A stretch of 64,000 nt of DNA from Rubellimicrobium arenae (GCF_017916275.1 NZ_JAFMST010000004.1:124001-188000), one strand, 5' to 3'; positions 36,750 through 46,714 are shown, counted from the stretch's first letter. The notes: generated by a model from the sequence alone, not told the origin. A program made the numbers and translations.

Positions 36750-38030
36750 TCAGCGGTCGATGCTTCCGAACACGATGTCCAAGGTGGCGATCACCGCCGA
36801 TACGTCGGCCAGCATGTGCCCTTTGACCAGATGATCCATGGCCTGAAGGTGCGCATAGTCCGCCGCCCGGATCTTGGCGCGGTAGGGCTTGTTGGTGCCG
36901 TCCGCGACCAGATAGACCCCGAACTCACCCTTCGGCGCCTCGATGGCCGTGTAGGTCTCACCGGCGGGGACGTGGAACCCCTCGGTGTACATCTTGAAGT
37001 GATGGATGAGGGCCTCCATCGAGGTCTTCATCTCGCCGCGCTTGGGCGGCGTGAGCTTCCCGCGGGCCAGGACGTCGCCTGTCTCCACCCGGAGCTTGGC
37101 AATGGCCTGGCGGATGATCTTGGTCGATTCGCGCATCTCGGACATGCGGATCAGGTAGCGGTCGTAATTGTCGCCGTTCTTGCCGACCGGGATCTGGAAG
37201 TCGAATTCGTCGTAGCACTCGTAGGGCTGCGACCGACGAAGATCCCAGGGCAAGCCCGCCGAACGCGCGATCGGACCCGACAGGCCCCAGTCCTGCACGT
37301 CCTTTTCCGTGATGATGGCGATGTCGACGTTGCGCTGCTTGAAGATGCGGTTCTCGGTCAGCAGTTCGTCGATGTCATCGAGGACCTGTGGGAAATGGTC
37401 CGCCCAGGCATCGATGTCGTCCAGAAGCTGGGGCGGCAGGTCCTGGTGGACCCCGCCGGGCCGGAAGTAGGCCGCGTGCATCCGCGCGCCGGAGGCCCGC
37501 TCGTAGAACATGAAGAGCTTCTCGCGCTCCTCGAAGCCCCAGAGCGGCGGCGTCAGCGCCCCCACGTCCATGGCCCAGGTGGTCACGTTCAGCAGGTGGT
37601 TCAGCACCCGCGTGATCTCGGAATAAAGGACCCGGATCAGCGAAGCGCGGCGCGGGACCGCCACACCGGTCAGCTTCTCGATGGCAAGGCACCAGACGTG
37701 CTCCATCGACATGGGCGAACAGTAGTCGAGCCGGTCCCAGTAGGGCAGCCCCTGGAGGTAGGTCTTGTGCTCCAGGAACTTCTCGGTGCCGCGGTGCAGC
37801 AGCCCGATATGCGGGTCGCACCGCTCCACGATCTCGCCGTCGAGCTCAAGGATCAGGCGAAGGACCCCGTGGGCCGCCGGGTGCTGCGGGCCGAAGTTGA
37901 TGTTGAAGTTCCGGATCTTCTGCTCGCCCGTCAGCACATCCTCGAAGCCGCGGTCCTGGACTTCGCCGCCGTGCTCCAGATCCGTGCCCCGCAGGTTCGG
38001 CCGCAGGTCGCCCTTGAGATCGCCGTCCAT
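36750..38030 (-). CDS. nuoD: NADH-quinone oxidoreductase subunit D
   Basis: NuoD (49 kDa homologue) forms the quinone-binding site with NuoB and derives from the large subunit of NiFe hydrogenases. The protein is 426 residues. [18 protein letters not shown] is the beta-hairpin motif with the quinone-site His, [20 protein letters not shown] follows it, and the N-terminal Cys pairs of hydrogenases are absent, as expected. The ATG at 38030 gives [15 protein letters not shown]. It is 29 bases after the nuoC stop and 279 bases before the small lipoprotein start. Confidence 0.97.
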   Translation of the reverse strand: MDGDLKGDLRPNLRGTDLEHGGEVQDRGFEDVLTGEQKIRNFNINFGPQHPAAHGVLRLILELDGEIVERCDPHIGLLHRGTEKFLEHKTYLQGLPYWDRLDYCSPMSMEHVWCLAIEKLTGVAVPRRASLIRVLYSEITRVLNHLLNVTTWAMDVGALTPPLWGFEEREKLFMFYERASGARMHAAYFRPGGVHQDLPPQLLDDIDAWADHFPQVLDDIDELLTENRIFKQRNVDIAIITEKDVQDWGLSGPIARSAGLPWDLRRSQPYECYDEFDFQIPVGKNGDNYDRYLIRMSEMRESTKIIRQAIAKLRVETGDVLARGKLTPPKRGEMKTSMEALIHHFKMYTEGFHVPAGETYTAIEAPKGEFGVYLVADGTNKPYRAKIRAADYAHLQAMDHLVKGHMLADVSAVIATLDIVFGSIDR

Positions 38031-38059
38031 GTTGCGTCCTTTCCTCGGTCGTCCGCGCC

Positions 38060-38764
38060 TCAGGAGGGGGAGCGGGTCTGGGTGGTGGTCGGCGCTGCGC
38101 CAAGGTCCCGGCCACCCGCCTTCTCGTCGCCGGGAAGCCGGTAGGCACCGCCCTCCCAGGGGCTCAGGAAGTCGAAGGCACGCCATTCCTGCGTCAGGCG
38201 CACGGGCTCGTAGACGACGCGCTTCTGCACTTCGTCGTAGCGCACCTCGTTGTGGCCGGTCAGCGGGAAGTCCTTGCGGAGCGGGTGCCCGCGGAAGCCG
38301 TAGTCGGTCAGGATTCGCCGCAGGTCCGGATGCCCCGAGAACACGATCCCGTACATGTCGAAGACTTCACGCTCGAACCAGTTGGCGCCCGGGTAGACCG
38401 AGGTCACCGAAGGGACCATCTCGTCCTCGGACACCTGCGCCTTCACCCGGATGCGGCGGTTCTGATACATCGAGAGGAAGTGGTAGACCATGTCGAAGCG
38501 CTTGGCGCGTCCAGGCCAGTCCACCGCCGTGATGTCGATCAGGCAGGAGAACTGGCAGGCCGAATCAGCCCGGAGGAAAGCCACGACCTCGACGATGGAG
38601 CCGATCGCCGCCTCGACGGTCAGCTCCCCGTTGGCGACGTAGTGGCGGAGGACGGCGCCCTTGCTGCGCTCGACGATCAGGGCGCCGAGGGCGTCCAGCG
38701 GATCGACGGGAACCTCGGGAACCTGCGCGGGGATCGCTGCCTCGGGGATCGGATTCTCGGCCAT
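38060..38764 (-). CDS. nuoC: NADH-quinone oxidoreductase subunit C
   Basis: NuoC (30 kDa homologue) is a cluster-free peripheral subunit next to NuoD. The protein is 234 residues. The signature [21 protein letters not shown] is present ([19 protein letters not shown]), and the C-terminus has [13 protein letters not shown]. The tail after residue 215 is Gly/Ala/Thr rich. It starts 11 bases after the nuoB stop. Confidence 0.97.
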   Translation of the reverse strand: MAENPIPEAAIPAQVPEVPVDPLDALGALIVERSKGAVLRHYVANGELTVEAAIGSIVEVVAFLRADSACQFSCLIDITAVDWPGRAKRFDMVYHFLSMYQNRRIRVKAQVSEDEMVPSVTSVYPGANWFEREVFDMYGIVFSGHPDLRRILTDYGFRGHPLRKDFPLTGHNEVRYDEVQKRVVYEPVRLTQEWRAFDFLSPWEGGAYRLPGDEKAGGRDLGAAPTTTQTRSPS

Positions 38765-38775
38765 GTCGGGTCCCT

Positions 38776-39423
38776 TCAGCGAACGATGGTGCCAGTCCGG
38801 CGGATCTTCCGCTGGAGCTGGAGGATGCCGTACAGCAGCGCCTCGGCCGTGGGGGGGCAGCCGGGAACATAGACGTCCACCGGGACGATGCGGTCGCAGC
38901 CCCGCACCACGGAATAGCCGAAGTGGTAGTAGCCGCCGCCGTTCGCGCAGGATCCCATGGAGATCACGTAGCGCGGCTCGGGCATCTGGTCGTAGATCTT
39001 GCGGAACGCCGGCGCCATCTTGTTCGTCAGCGTCCCCGCCACGATGATCAGGTCCGACTGGCGCGGGGACGCGCGGGGCGCGGTTCCAAAGCGTTCGAGG
39101 TCATAGCGCGGCATGGAGGTGTGCATCATCTCCACGGCGCAGCAGGCGAGCCCGAAGGTCATCCAGTGCAGCGATCCGGTCCGCGCCCAGTTGATGATGT
39201 CCGCGGTCGAGGTGACCAGGAAGCCTTGGTCCTGGAGATCCTTGTTCATCTCCCGGACCGTCACCTCACGGTCGGCGCCGGCGGTGTAGAGCCCCGTCTG
39301 GACACCCTGGACCGGCAGGCCGCCGGTCTGGGGCCCGCCCTGGACCAGGCTGCCGCCCTTGAGCTCATCCTCGGTCGGGAGGATGAACTGCGGCTTGGTC
39401 GTGGTATCGTCCTTCACTGCCAT
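38776..39423 (-). CDS. nuoB: NADH-quinone oxidoreductase subunit B
   Basis: NuoB holds cluster N2, the last electron carrier before quinone. The protein is 215 residues. Ligands are CCAVEMM, then GSCANGG and [14 protein letters not shown] 60-residue N-terminal leader precedes the conserved core ([20 protein letters not shown]). The ATG at 39423 has GAAGGGGG ahead of it and overlaps nuoA by 10 bases; a GTG seven codons upstream is possible but less likely. Confidence 0.97.
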   Translation of the reverse strand: MAVKDDTTTKPQFILPTEDELKGGSLVQGGPQTGGLPVQGVQTGLYTAGADREVTVREMNKDLQDQGFLVTSTADIINWARTGSLHWMTFGLACCAVEMMHTSMPRYDLERFGTAPRASPRQSDLIIVAGTLTNKMAPAFRKIYDQMPEPRYVISMGSCANGGGYYHFGYSVVRGCDRIVPVDVYVPGCPPTAEALLYGILQLQRKIRRTGTIVR

Positions 39424-39782
39424 TCGAGGGCCCCCTTCTTCCACTCGTAGGCGAATCCGATCGTCAGCACCGCGAGGAAGATCATCATCGACCAGAACGC
39501 CGCCATGGAAAGCTCGCCGAAGGCCGTGGCCCAGGGGAACAGGAAGGCGACTTCAAGGTCGAAGATAATGAACAGGATAGACACGAGGTAGAACCTCACG
39601 TCGAATTTCATCCGGGCGTCGTCGAAGGCGTTGAAGCCGCATTCATAGGCCGACACCTTTTCCGGATCCGGGTTGCGCACGGCCAGCACGACGGCGGCGA
39701 GGATCAGGATGATGCCCAGGGCAACGGCGAGCCCCAGGAAGATGATGATGGGGAGGTATTCCCTCAGAAAGCCGTCTTCCAT
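39414..39782 (-). CDS. nuoA: NADH-quinone oxidoreductase subunit A
   Basis: NuoA (ND3 homologue) is a three-helix membrane subunit whose loop reaches the quinone site. The protein is 122 residues. [20 protein letters not shown] is the conserved loop with the Cys that marks the active/deactive switch in mitochondrial enzymes, and [14 protein letters not shown] is helix 2 with its acidic pair. GGAGG lies 8 bases before the ATG. It is the first subunit gene; the next gene upstream on the strand ends 80 bases away. Confidence 0.97.
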   Translation of the reverse strand: MEDGFLREYLPIIIFLGLAVALGIILILAAVVLAVRNPDPEKVSAYECGFNAFDDARMKFDVRFYLVSILFIIFDLEVAFLFPWATAFGELSMAAFWSMMIFLAVLTIGFAYEWKKGALEWQ

Positions 39783-39862
39783 GCGCGCCTCCGGAACAGG
39801 GGGCGCCCGCGCGCCCGTTCAGGGGCTTAGCGCTCCCCCCGGGCGGGGTCAACCGAACGCCA

Positions 39863-40249
39863 TCACGCCTTGGAGACCACCCCGGCGGCGATCATCATGG
39901 CCAGAGTCACCGGCAGCCAAAGCAGGCGCTCTGGAACGGAGGGCGTGGCCGCGTTGGCCAGCACCGCGAGGGCGCCCAGAGCGAGCACGCCGTGCATGGC
40001 CCATCGGGGGGTGCGCAGCCGCAGGACCTGGGCCCGCGCCAAGATCGTCGTTGCGGCGGCGGCCATCAGCAGGGCCGACAGCAGCGGAAGCAGACGGGCG
40101 GGCCATGGCAGGACGCCGGGCCAGCGCCCGCCCATGGTCAGGCGGCCGAGGGGCAGGCCCGCGATCACCGCGGCGTGGAACAGGATCACGACCCCGGCCA
40201 GGGCCGCATAGGCCAGTGCCGCCAGCCTCGCCATGCTTGCCTTGCCCAT
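39863..40249 (-). CDS. Unknown four-helix membrane protein upstream of nuoA
   Basis: A 128-residue protein with four hydrophobic segments: LAALAYAALAGVVILFHAAV, the stretch at about 42-62, WAMHGVLALGALAVLANA, and LLWLPVTLAMMIAAGV at the end. No catalytic motif or family was recognised. The ATG at 40249 is used; a second Met five codons later is also possible. It runs in the same direction as the nuo cluster and ends 80 bases before nuoA, so it could be read on the same transcript. Function unknown. Confidence 0.65.
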   Translation of the reverse strand: MGKASMARLAALAYAALAGVVILFHAAVIAGLPLGRLTMGGRWPGVLPWPARLLPLLSALLMAAAATTILARAQVLRLRTPRWAMHGVLALGALAVLANAATPSVPERLLWLPVTLAMMIAAGVVSKA

Positions 40250-40493
40250 TTCGCCACCCCGAGACCTGCCTTCGGATCCATGCCCCGAGGGAACGGGCCC
40301 GGGCAAGATGCCGGGCCGATGATCGCCGCCCGGACCAGCAGGACCACGCGGGCGAGCCCTGCCCTGCTTGGTCACGCGGGCCAGCTCTGGAACCGGCTTT
40401 GCCAGGGCATGACATGGCGATCATGTGCCTCGGACGGCGAAGCCCGCCCCGACCCACCCGGGCGACCCCGCTCGGTCGCTCCTGGGTTGGCTA

Positions 40494-40913
40494 TCAGGAT
40501 GGGCTCCCCCAGATCCGCGCCTCTGCGATCTCGAGGGAGTTTCCGGCCGGGTCGCGGAAGTAAAAGGAGCGGCCGCCCGACGGCCAGCGCAGCTCGGCCT
40601 CGATGGCGATGCCGGCGGCCACAAGCCTGTCCTTCCAAGCCTCAAGGCCGATGGGCTCGGCCGCGAAGCAGAGATGTCCGGGGCCTCTGGCGCCATGCGG
40701 CGGAACCGGCCAGGGCGATCGGGTGTCCGCCACCTCGGTGGCGTCGGGATTGAAGATCAGGAGGATGCCGGAGCCGCAGCGGTAGAACACATGCCGCTCG
40801 CCCGAGCGGACGATCCTTTCGAGCCCGAGAAGGCCGCCGTAGAACGCTTCGGCCGCATTAAGGTCAGACGCGTAGACCGCGGTTTCCAGGATCAGGGTGG
40901 GCGGCTGCGACAT
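40494..40913 (-). CDS. VOC family (glyoxalase-like) metalloprotein
   Basis: A 139-residue vicinal-oxygen-chelate protein with two beta-alpha-beta-beta-beta halves. Likely metal ligands are Glu in LILETAVY near the start, His in GPGHLCFAAEP and Glu in NSLEIAEARIWG. FYFRDPAGNSLE is the family end motif. Members include glyoxalase I, dioxygenases and fosfomycin-resistance enzymes; the substrate cannot be set. The ATG at 40913 gives MSQPPTLILETAVY. It is alone, with a 244-base gap on its downstream side that holds a weak hairpin at 40462-40479. Confidence 0.85.
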   Translation of the reverse strand: MSQPPTLILETAVYASDLNAAEAFYGGLLGLERIVRSGERHVFYRCGSGILLIFNPDATEVADTRSPWPVPPHGARGPGHLCFAAEPIGLEAWKDRLVAAGIAIEAELRWPSGGRSFYFRDPAGNSLEIAEARIWGSPS

Positions 40914-40982
40914 GGCGGTTCCGCAGACAAGAGCGCCGTCCACAGGATGCCCCGCGCCGGCCTGCGGTCAAGGGACAGGCCG

Positions 40983-41390
40983 TCAGCTCAGCAGCGCCTG
41001 ATGGATCTGGATGCGGCCCGTCTCGCCCTCGCGGACCTCGATCGTCGAGGGAACCGCGATGAAGCCGGGCGGCGCGGTCACGGTGATGATGTCGGGCTGC
41101 TCCCCGACGCCGTTGTTCACCTCGACGTCGACGCTCAGTCCGTCGATCTCGAGCACGAATATCATGTCGATCGAGTTGCCATGCGTCAGCCGGTTGATGA
41201 ACACGACATCCGCCGGATGGCCCTGGGCCGGGCGAAGCGCGACAAAGGCCGAGGTGGTCGTGCCCCAGGACCAGCAATCGCGGGCGCCCAGCGCGTAACC
41301 CTCGCCCGCCCGACCGGAGGTGGCCGAGCCGAGGGTGAATGCGACGGCGGCTAGGGCAGCGGCCTTGCGCGCCGGAAAAGGAAGGTTCAT
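40983..41390 (-). CDS. Unknown exported protein
   Basis: A 135-residue protein with signal peptide ARKAAALAAVAFTLGSATSG and likely cleavage at RAG. The mature part has a single Cys (ARDCWSWG), and otherwise alternating polar and hydrophobic residues that suggest beta sandwich structure (VVFINRLTHGNSIDMIFVLE). It may bind or sit in the periplasm. It is divergent from creA; the 235 bases between them hold both promoters. No family recognised. Confidence 0.65.
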   Translation of the reverse strand: MNLPFPARKAAALAAVAFTLGSATSGRAGEGYALGARDCWSWGTTTSAFVALRPAQGHPADVVFINRLTHGNSIDMIFVLEIDGLSVDVEVNNGVGEQPDIITVTAPPGFIAVPSTIEVREGETGRIQIHQALLS

Positions 41391-41625
41391 GATCGTGCTC
41401 CAGGGGTGACGGGTCCATGCCTGGAACGCGGGCAAATCCGGGCGCAGTTCGCTGCATTGCAGCGATATTGTTGGCCCAAGCTGAATCTGCCCAAGAAACC
41501 GGCGGTCATGAGGGGACCCGATGTTGCGACAGGCGGCTCGTGCCTGCCGCGCATGCCTGCGCTCGACAGGTCGGTTCCGTTCCTTGAAAGGAGGAACCGC
41601 ACCGTGCCCCTCGCGTTCCCGCCTC

Positions 41626-42078
41626 ATGAAACGACTTCTCCTTTCCGTGATCCTACTTTCCTCGCCCGTCGCCGCACAGGAAGTCGGCCGGGTCGGCGTC
41701 GACTGGGTCGGCAACGACATCATCATCGAAGCCCTGCCCGATCCCGGGGTGGAGGGAGTCACCTGCCATGTCGCCTATTTCGAACGGTCTTTCCTTGACC
41801 GGGTCTCGCAGGGGAACTGGTTCGAGGACCCGTCGAACTCCTCGATCGCCTGCCGCCAGACCGGCCCGCTCCGCGTCGGGGACATCGACCGGAGCCCGGA
41901 AGGAGAGGAGATCTTCTCCGAACGGCAATCGATCATCTTCAAGTCTCTTCGCATCACGCGCATCTTCGATGAGGAGAACCAGGTCCTCATCTATCTCGTG
42001 CACGCCAACGAGGTGAGCCAGGGGTCGGCCAAGATGTCGATCTCGACGGTTCCGCTCTGGAACGCGGGCAGCCAGTAG
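41626..42078 (+). CDS. creA: CreA family periplasmic protein
   Basis: A 150-residue CreA protein. The signal peptide KRLLLSVILLSSPVAAQ leads into VGRVGVDWVGNDIIIEALPD, and the strongly conserved CHVAYFERS, NWFEDPSNSSIACRQTGPL and the final acidic beta region follow. The two Cys (TCHV and IACR) probably pair. CreA is present across proteobacteria with no proven function. A strong AAGGAGGA lies at 41588-41595, 30 bases before this ATG and better placed for a GTG at 41604 in another frame; signal-peptide fit supports the ATG at 41626. Confidence 0.93.
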   Translation: MKRLLLSVILLSSPVAAQEVGRVGVDWVGNDIIIEALPDPGVEGVTCHVAYFERSFLDRVSQGNWFEDPSNSSIACRQTGPLRVGDIDRSPEGEEIFSERQSIIFKSLRITRIFDEENQVLIYLVHANEVSQGSAKMSISTVPLWNAGSQ

Positions 42079-42172
42079 GGCCGACGCGACGCACCAGCCG
42101 GACACCACCCTTTCCGTCCCTGAGCCTGGCTATGCGGCCAGGGCGCCTGAATCGCGACGGGGCCGGAGCCTC

Positions 42173-42844
42173 CTAGAGAAACAGTCCGTCCACCGCCTGG
42201 GGAAGGTCATCGAAGGACCCCAGGACCACCTCCGGGCCAAGGGCCGCCATGTCCTCGCCAGAGGGACCGAAGGAGACCAGGATCGAGGGGACGCCAGCCG
42301 CCCGCGCCGTCCTGTGGTCGGTGTCGCTGTCCCCGACGAGGCAAGCACGCGACGGCACTCCCCCTGCCCGCTCCACCGCCGTCGTGAACGGAAGGGGATC
42401 TGGCTTGCGCACCGCAAGGGTATCGGCCCCCACGAGGCTGTCGAAGAGAGCCCTCACGCCCAGCTTGCCGAGCAGGGCCTCGGCCAGCGCCTCGGGCTTG
42501 TTGGTGCAGATCCCGGTGCGATATCCGGCCGAACGCAGCCGTTCCACGGCCTCGACAGCGCCGGGGTAGAGGGTGGTGAGGTCGCAGATCGCCTCCTCGT
42601 AACGCCGGAGGAGATTGGGATACTGGCGCTCCACCTCCAGGGTGCCATGGGAGCCGGATCGTGAGAAGCCGAGCGCCAGCATCGCGCGTCCGCCCCGCAG
42701 GGCCACCCCCGCATCCCGGGCGTCGAGAAGATCGCCCAGGCCGAGATCGCGGAAGCAGCCGTTCGCGGCGGCCAGGAGATCGCCGCTCGTATCGGCGAGC
42801 GTGCCGTCCAGGTCGAAGATCACCGTGCGCGCGTCCTGGTCCAT
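42173..42844 (-). CDS. gph: HAD hydrolase, phosphoglycolate phosphatase type
   Basis: A 223-residue HAD-superfamily phosphatase. Motif I is VIFDLDGTLADT with the catalytic Asp pair, motif II is ICTNKPEALAEAL, and motif III/IV is RKPDPLPF and LVGDSDTDHRTA. The helical cap domain of subclass I lies at about 20-90. The best match is phosphoglycolate phosphatase, which removes 2-phosphoglycolate formed in DNA repair or by Rubisco. The ATG at 42844 gives MDQDARTVIFDLDG. It is divergent from glmU with 128 bases between them. Confidence 0.88.
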   Translation of the reverse strand: MDQDARTVIFDLDGTLADTSGDLLAAANGCFRDLGLGDLLDARDAGVALRGGRAMLALGFSRSGSHGTLEVERQYPNLLRRYEEAICDLTTLYPGAVEAVERLRSAGYRTGICTNKPEALAEALLGKLGVRALFDSLVGADTLAVRKPDPLPFTTAVERAGGVPSRACLVGDSDTDHRTARAAGVPSILVSFGPSGEDMAALGPEVVLGSFDDLPQAVDGLFL

Positions 42845-42972
42845 CGGCCACCTCCGGGCGCCGCTGTAACCGACGGTAGGAGGATGTGAACCCCCGCCCT
42901 CGCCGCAAGGCTTGGAAAGGCAGGGCCTGTTGCATAGAAGGACCGTCAACCAGAACGGGAACAGGGGCAGTC

Positions 42973-44337
42973 ATGGGCGGGACCGGAGGCGTGGGAATCG
43001 TCATCCTCGCAGCAGGCGCGGGCACGCGGATGAATTCCGAACGCCCCAAGGTGCTGCATGAACTGGCAGGGGCGCCGCTTCTTCATCACGCGATGCGCTC
43101 GGCCGCCGCGCTGGCCCCCGAGCAGATGGTCGTCGTGACCGGCGTCGGGGCGCACGAGGTCGAGAAGGCCGCCCGCGCCTTCGACCCCGAGGTGGTCACG
43201 GTCCATCAGGCCGAACGGCTCGGGACCGCCCATGCGGTGCTCCAGGCCCGGGAGCTCCTCGGGAGCCACGACGGCGACGTGATCGTGCTTTATGGCGATA
43301 CGCCCTTCGTCACCTCCGAAACCCTGGAGCGGATGCTCGAGGCGCGCGCCAAGGCCGACGTCGTCGTGCTGGGCTTCGAGACCGCCGACCCCGAAGCGCG
43401 TTACGGGAGGCTGGTGACGCAGGGCGACCGGCTCGAGCGGATCGTGGAATGGAAGGATGCCGACGCCGCGACCCGCGCCATCCGGCTTTGCAACTCCGGC
43501 GTAGTCTGCGCCGAAGGGACCTTCCTCTTCGACCTCCTGCGCGAGGTCGGCAACGACAACGCGGCCCAGGAATACTACCTGACGGACATCATCGAGATCG
43601 CCGGGCGCCGGGGCATGAACGCCACCGTCGTCCGCTGCGACGAGGCCGAGACTCTGGGCATCAACTCCCGGACGGAGCTGCTGGCCGCCGAGGTCGCGTT
43701 CCAGGCCCGCGCGCGCGCCGACGCCCTGGAGAACGGGGTCTCCATGCAGGCCCCGGACACGGTGTTCTTCTCGTACGACACCTTCATCGGCCGCGACACG
43801 GTCATCGAGCCCAACGTGGTCTTCGGGCCCGGCGTGACGGTCGAGAGCGAGGCCCGCATCCGCGCCTTTTCCCACCTGGAGGGCTGCCATGTCTCGCGCG
43901 GGGCGATCGTCGGCCCCTTTGCCCGCCTGCGTCCGGGCGCGGAGCTCGCCGAGGACGTGCACGTCGGCAACTTCGTCGAGATCAAGGCCGCGCAGGTCGG
44001 CGAAGGCGCCAAGATCAATCACCTGACCTACATCGGCGACGCCGAGATCGGCGAACGGACCAACGTCGGCGCGGGCACCGTGACCTGCAACTACGACGGC
44101 GTGTTCAAGCATCGCACGGTGATCGGCAAGAACGCCTTCATCGGGTCGGACACCATGCTGGTGGCCCCGGTCACGGTGGGCGACGGCGCCATCACCGGCT
44201 CGGGCTCGGTCATCACCCAGGACGTGGCGCCCGGCGCGCTGGCGCTCGGACGGGCGCGGCAGGTCGAGTTCGCGGGCTTCGCCACCAAGTTCTTCGAGAA
44301 ACTGCGCGCCCTCAAGGCCGCCACGTCGAAAGGCTGA
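42973..44337 (+). CDS. glmU: Bifunctional GlcN-1-P acetyltransferase / UDP-GlcNAc pyrophosphorylase
   Basis: GlmU makes UDP-N-acetylglucosamine for peptidoglycan and lipid A. The protein is 454 residues. The N-terminal uridyltransferase has LAAGAGTRMNSERPKVLHEL, and VLYGDTPFVTSE is the catalytic region; the C-terminal left-handed beta helix starts near residue 250 and contains NFVEIKAAQVGEGAKINHL and GAGTVTCNYDGVFKH (acetyl-CoA site). The ATG at 42973 gives MGGTGGVGIVILAAG; a start 29 codons upstream is less likely. glmS follows after 4 bases, so the two act in one pathway. Confidence 0.97.
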   Translation: MGGTGGVGIVILAAGAGTRMNSERPKVLHELAGAPLLHHAMRSAAALAPEQMVVVTGVGAHEVEKAARAFDPEVVTVHQAERLGTAHAVLQARELLGSHDGDVIVLYGDTPFVTSETLERMLEARAKADVVVLGFETADPEARYGRLVTQGDRLERIVEWKDADAATRAIRLCNSGVVCAEGTFLFDLLREVGNDNAAQEYYLTDIIEIAGRRGMNATVVRCDEAETLGINSRTELLAAEVAFQARARADALENGVSMQAPDTVFFSYDTFIGRDTVIEPNVVFGPGVTVESEARIRAFSHLEGCHVSRGAIVGPFARLRPGAELAEDVHVGNFVEIKAAQVGEGAKINHLTYIGDAEIGERTNVGAGTVTCNYDGVFKHRTVIGKNAFIGSDTMLVAPVTVGDGAITGSGSVITQDVAPGALALGRARQVEFAGFATKFFEKLRALKAATSKG

Positions 44338-44341
44338 CGCC

Positions 44342-46162
44342 ATGTGCGGCATCGTCGGAATCCTCGGCACGCACGAGGTCGCCCCCCTCCTGGTCGAGTC
44401 GCTGAAGCGGCTCGAATACCGCGGCTACGACAGCGCGGGCATCGCCACCGTCAATGACGGCCACCTCGACCGTCGCCGCGCGGTGGGCAAGCTCGTCAAC
44501 CTGTCCGACCTGCTGGTCCACGAGCCGCTGGCCGGCAAGGCCGGCATCGGCCACACCCGCTGGGCCACGCATGGCGCGCCTGCCGTCCGGAACGCCCACC
44601 CGCACCGGTCGGGGCGGGTCTCGGTGGTCCACAACGGGATCATCGAGAACTTCCGCGAGCTGCGCGCCTGGCTGGCCGAGCAGGGGCTGTCGCACGAATC
44701 CGACACCGATACCGAGACGGTCGCCATCCTCGCCAACCACTTCCTTGCCGAGGGCGCCACGCCCGAGGAGGCCGTCGAGCTGACCCTCGCCCGCTTGCAC
44801 GGGGCTTATGCGCTCCTGTTCCTCTTCGAGGGCCAGGAGGATCTGATGATCGCCGCGCGCAAGGGCTCGCCCCTCGCCATCGGGCACGGCGACGGCGAGA
44901 TGTACGTGGGTTCGGATGCCATCGCGCTCGCGCCGCTGACGTCCAGGATCACCTATCTCGAGGAAGGCGACTGGGCCGTCGTGACCCGAGCCGGGGCCAG
45001 CATCAAGGACAGCGCCGGACGGCTTGCCAACCGCCCCGCCAAGACGATCCAGATCGATTCGGCGCAGGTGGACAAGGCCGGGCACCGCCATTTCATGGCC
45101 AAGGAGATCGCCGAGCAGCCCTCCCGGCTCACCGGCGCGCTGGACCATTACGTGGGCGAGGACGGCGCGATCCGCCTGCCCGGGCCGGGGATCGACTTTT
45201 CCACCATGGACCGCCTGACCATGGTGGCCTGCGGCACGGCCTCCTACGCCTGCTACGTCGCCAAGTACTGGTTCGAGCAGCTGGCGGGCCTGCCCGTGGA
45301 CATCGACGTCGCCTCGGAGTTCCGCTACCGCGAGCCGCCCATCCCGCCGCGCACCACCGCCCTGTTCGTGAGCCAGTCCGGCGAGACGGCGGACACCCTC
45401 GCCGCGCTGCGCTACTGTCGCGACAAGGCCGAGCGGATCGTCTCGGTCGTCAACGTGGCCGAAAGCTCCATCGCCCGCGAATCCGACCTGGCCCTTCCGA
45501 TCCTGGCGGGTCCCGAGATCGGCGTCGCCTCCACCAAGGCCTTCTCCTGCCAGCTTCTCGTCCTGGGGCTCCTGGCGCTCGAGGCCGGGCGCCAGCGCGG
45601 GCGGCTCGATGGCGCGGGCTTCGCCGAGAAGGTCGAGGCGCTGCGCGCGCTCCCGGGGCTGATCAACCATACGCTGTCCCTGACCGAGGACGCGGGCCGC
45701 ATCGCTGCCCAGCTCGCCGAGGCGCGGGACATCCTGTTCCTGGGGCGCGGCCGGATGTTCCCCCTCGCCCTTGAGGGTGCCCTGAAGCTCAAGGAGATCA
45801 GCTACATCCACGCGGAGGCCTATGCCTCGGGGGAGCTCAAGCACGGCCCGATCGCCCTCGTGGACAAGGCAGTCCCGGTGATCGTCATGGCGCCGCACGA
45901 CGAACTCTTCGACAAGACGGTGTCCAACATGCAGGAGGTCATGGCCCGGGGCGGGCCGGTCCTGCTGATCACGGACCGCGACGGGGCCAAGGCGGCCGGC
46001 CACGGGGTGTGGGAGACTCTCGTTCTGCCCGACGTGGCGCCGCTCTGGGCTCCGATCCTGTATGCGGTCCCGGCCCAGCTGCTGGCCTACCACACGGCCA
46101 TTGCCAAGGGGACCGACGTGGACCAGCCCCGCAACCTCGCCAAGAGCGTCACGGTGGAGTGA
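44342..46162 (+). CDS. glmS: Glutamine--fructose-6-phosphate aminotransferase
   Basis: GlmS makes glucosamine-6-phosphate from fructose-6-phosphate and glutamine, the entry to amino sugar synthesis. The protein is 606 residues, the usual length. Met is followed at once by the nucleophile in CGIVGILG (Cys2, Cys1 after Met removal). Two SIS domains follow, with SQSGETADTLAAL at about 347 and the C-terminal PRNLAKSVTVE, the invariant end with the Lys that forms the Schiff base. Four bases separate it from glmU. Confidence 0.98.
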   Translation: MCGIVGILGTHEVAPLLVESLKRLEYRGYDSAGIATVNDGHLDRRRAVGKLVNLSDLLVHEPLAGKAGIGHTRWATHGAPAVRNAHPHRSGRVSVVHNGIIENFRELRAWLAEQGLSHESDTDTETVAILANHFLAEGATPEEAVELTLARLHGAYALLFLFEGQEDLMIAARKGSPLAIGHGDGEMYVGSDAIALAPLTSRITYLEEGDWAVVTRAGASIKDSAGRLANRPAKTIQIDSAQVDKAGHRHFMAKEIAEQPSRLTGALDHYVGEDGAIRLPGPGIDFSTMDRLTMVACGTASYACYVAKYWFEQLAGLPVDIDVASEFRYREPPIPPRTTALFVSQSGETADTLAALRYCRDKAERIVSVVNVAESSIARESDLALPILAGPEIGVASTKAFSCQLLVLGLLALEAGRQRGRLDGAGFAEKVEALRALPGLINHTLSLTEDAGRIAAQLAEARDILFLGRGRMFPLALEGALKLKEISYIHAEAYASGELKHGPIALVDKAVPVIVMAPHDELFDKTVSNMQEVMARGGPVLLITDRDGAKAAGHGVWETLVLPDVAPLWAPILYAVPAQLLAYHTAIAKGTDVDQPRNLAKSVTVE

Positions 46163-46714
46163 ATGGCCAAGCAGTTCGACGGGTTCGAGCCCGCGCACCA
46201 GGCGTTCATTGCGGATCAGGCGATCTACTTCGTGGCGACCGCTGCGGCGGACGGCCATGTGAACGTCTCGCCCAAGGGACGTGACTCGCTGCGCGTGCTG
46301 GGGCCGAACCGGCTGATCTGGCGCAACCTGACCGGCAGCGGCAACGAATCGGCGGCGCATCTGCTCCGGGTCAACCGCATGACGGTGATGTGGTGTTCGT
46401 TCACCACCCGGCCGCTGATCCTGCGGGCCTATGGCACGGCGTCCGTTACCCATCACGGGGAGCCCGGCTGGGCGACGCTCGACAGCCAGTTCCCGCCCGA
46501 TCCGGGCGCCCGGCAGGTCTTCGACATGACCGTCGAGCTCGTGCAGACCTCCTGCGGCTACGCCGTGCCCTTCATGGACTTCCGGGCCGAGCGGGACACC
46601 CTGCTCCGGTGGTCCGAGGACAAGGGCGAGGACGGGATCGAACGCTACTGGCAGGAGAAAAACCGCCTCAGCATCGACGGTTTCCCCACCGGAATGCCAG
46701 ATGACCGGGGCTGA
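46163..46714 (+). CDS. Pyridoxamine 5'-phosphate oxidase-like FMN protein
   Basis: A 183-residue split-barrel flavin protein of the PNPOx-like superfamily. FVATAAADGHVNVSPKGRDS is the typical FMN-contact start, with NRLIWRNLTGSGNESAAHLL as the second strand-helix region. It is not PdxH, as the PdxH motifs are missing. Small members of this group are often flavin- or F420-dependent reductases of unknown substrate. It begins directly after the glmS stop and overlaps the next gene by 14 bases. Confidence 0.85.
   Translation: MAKQFDGFEPAHQAFIADQAIYFVATAAADGHVNVSPKGRDSLRVLGPNRLIWRNLTGSGNESAAHLLRVNRMTVMWCSFTTRPLILRAYGTASVTHHGEPGWATLDSQFPPDPGARQVFDMTVELVQTSCGYAVPFMDFRAERDTLLRWSEDKGEDGIERYWQEKNRLSIDGFPTGMPDDRG

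Noticed and set aside
40462-40479. Hairpin GCGACC/GGTCGC after the VOC gene as a terminator
   Set aside because: Only a 6-bp stem with no T-run; too weak to list on its own.
41604-41798. GTG-started frame overlapping creA
   Set aside because: It has a good ribosome site but an Arg/Ser/Pro-rich product typical of a shadow frame; kept only as a question about the creA leader.
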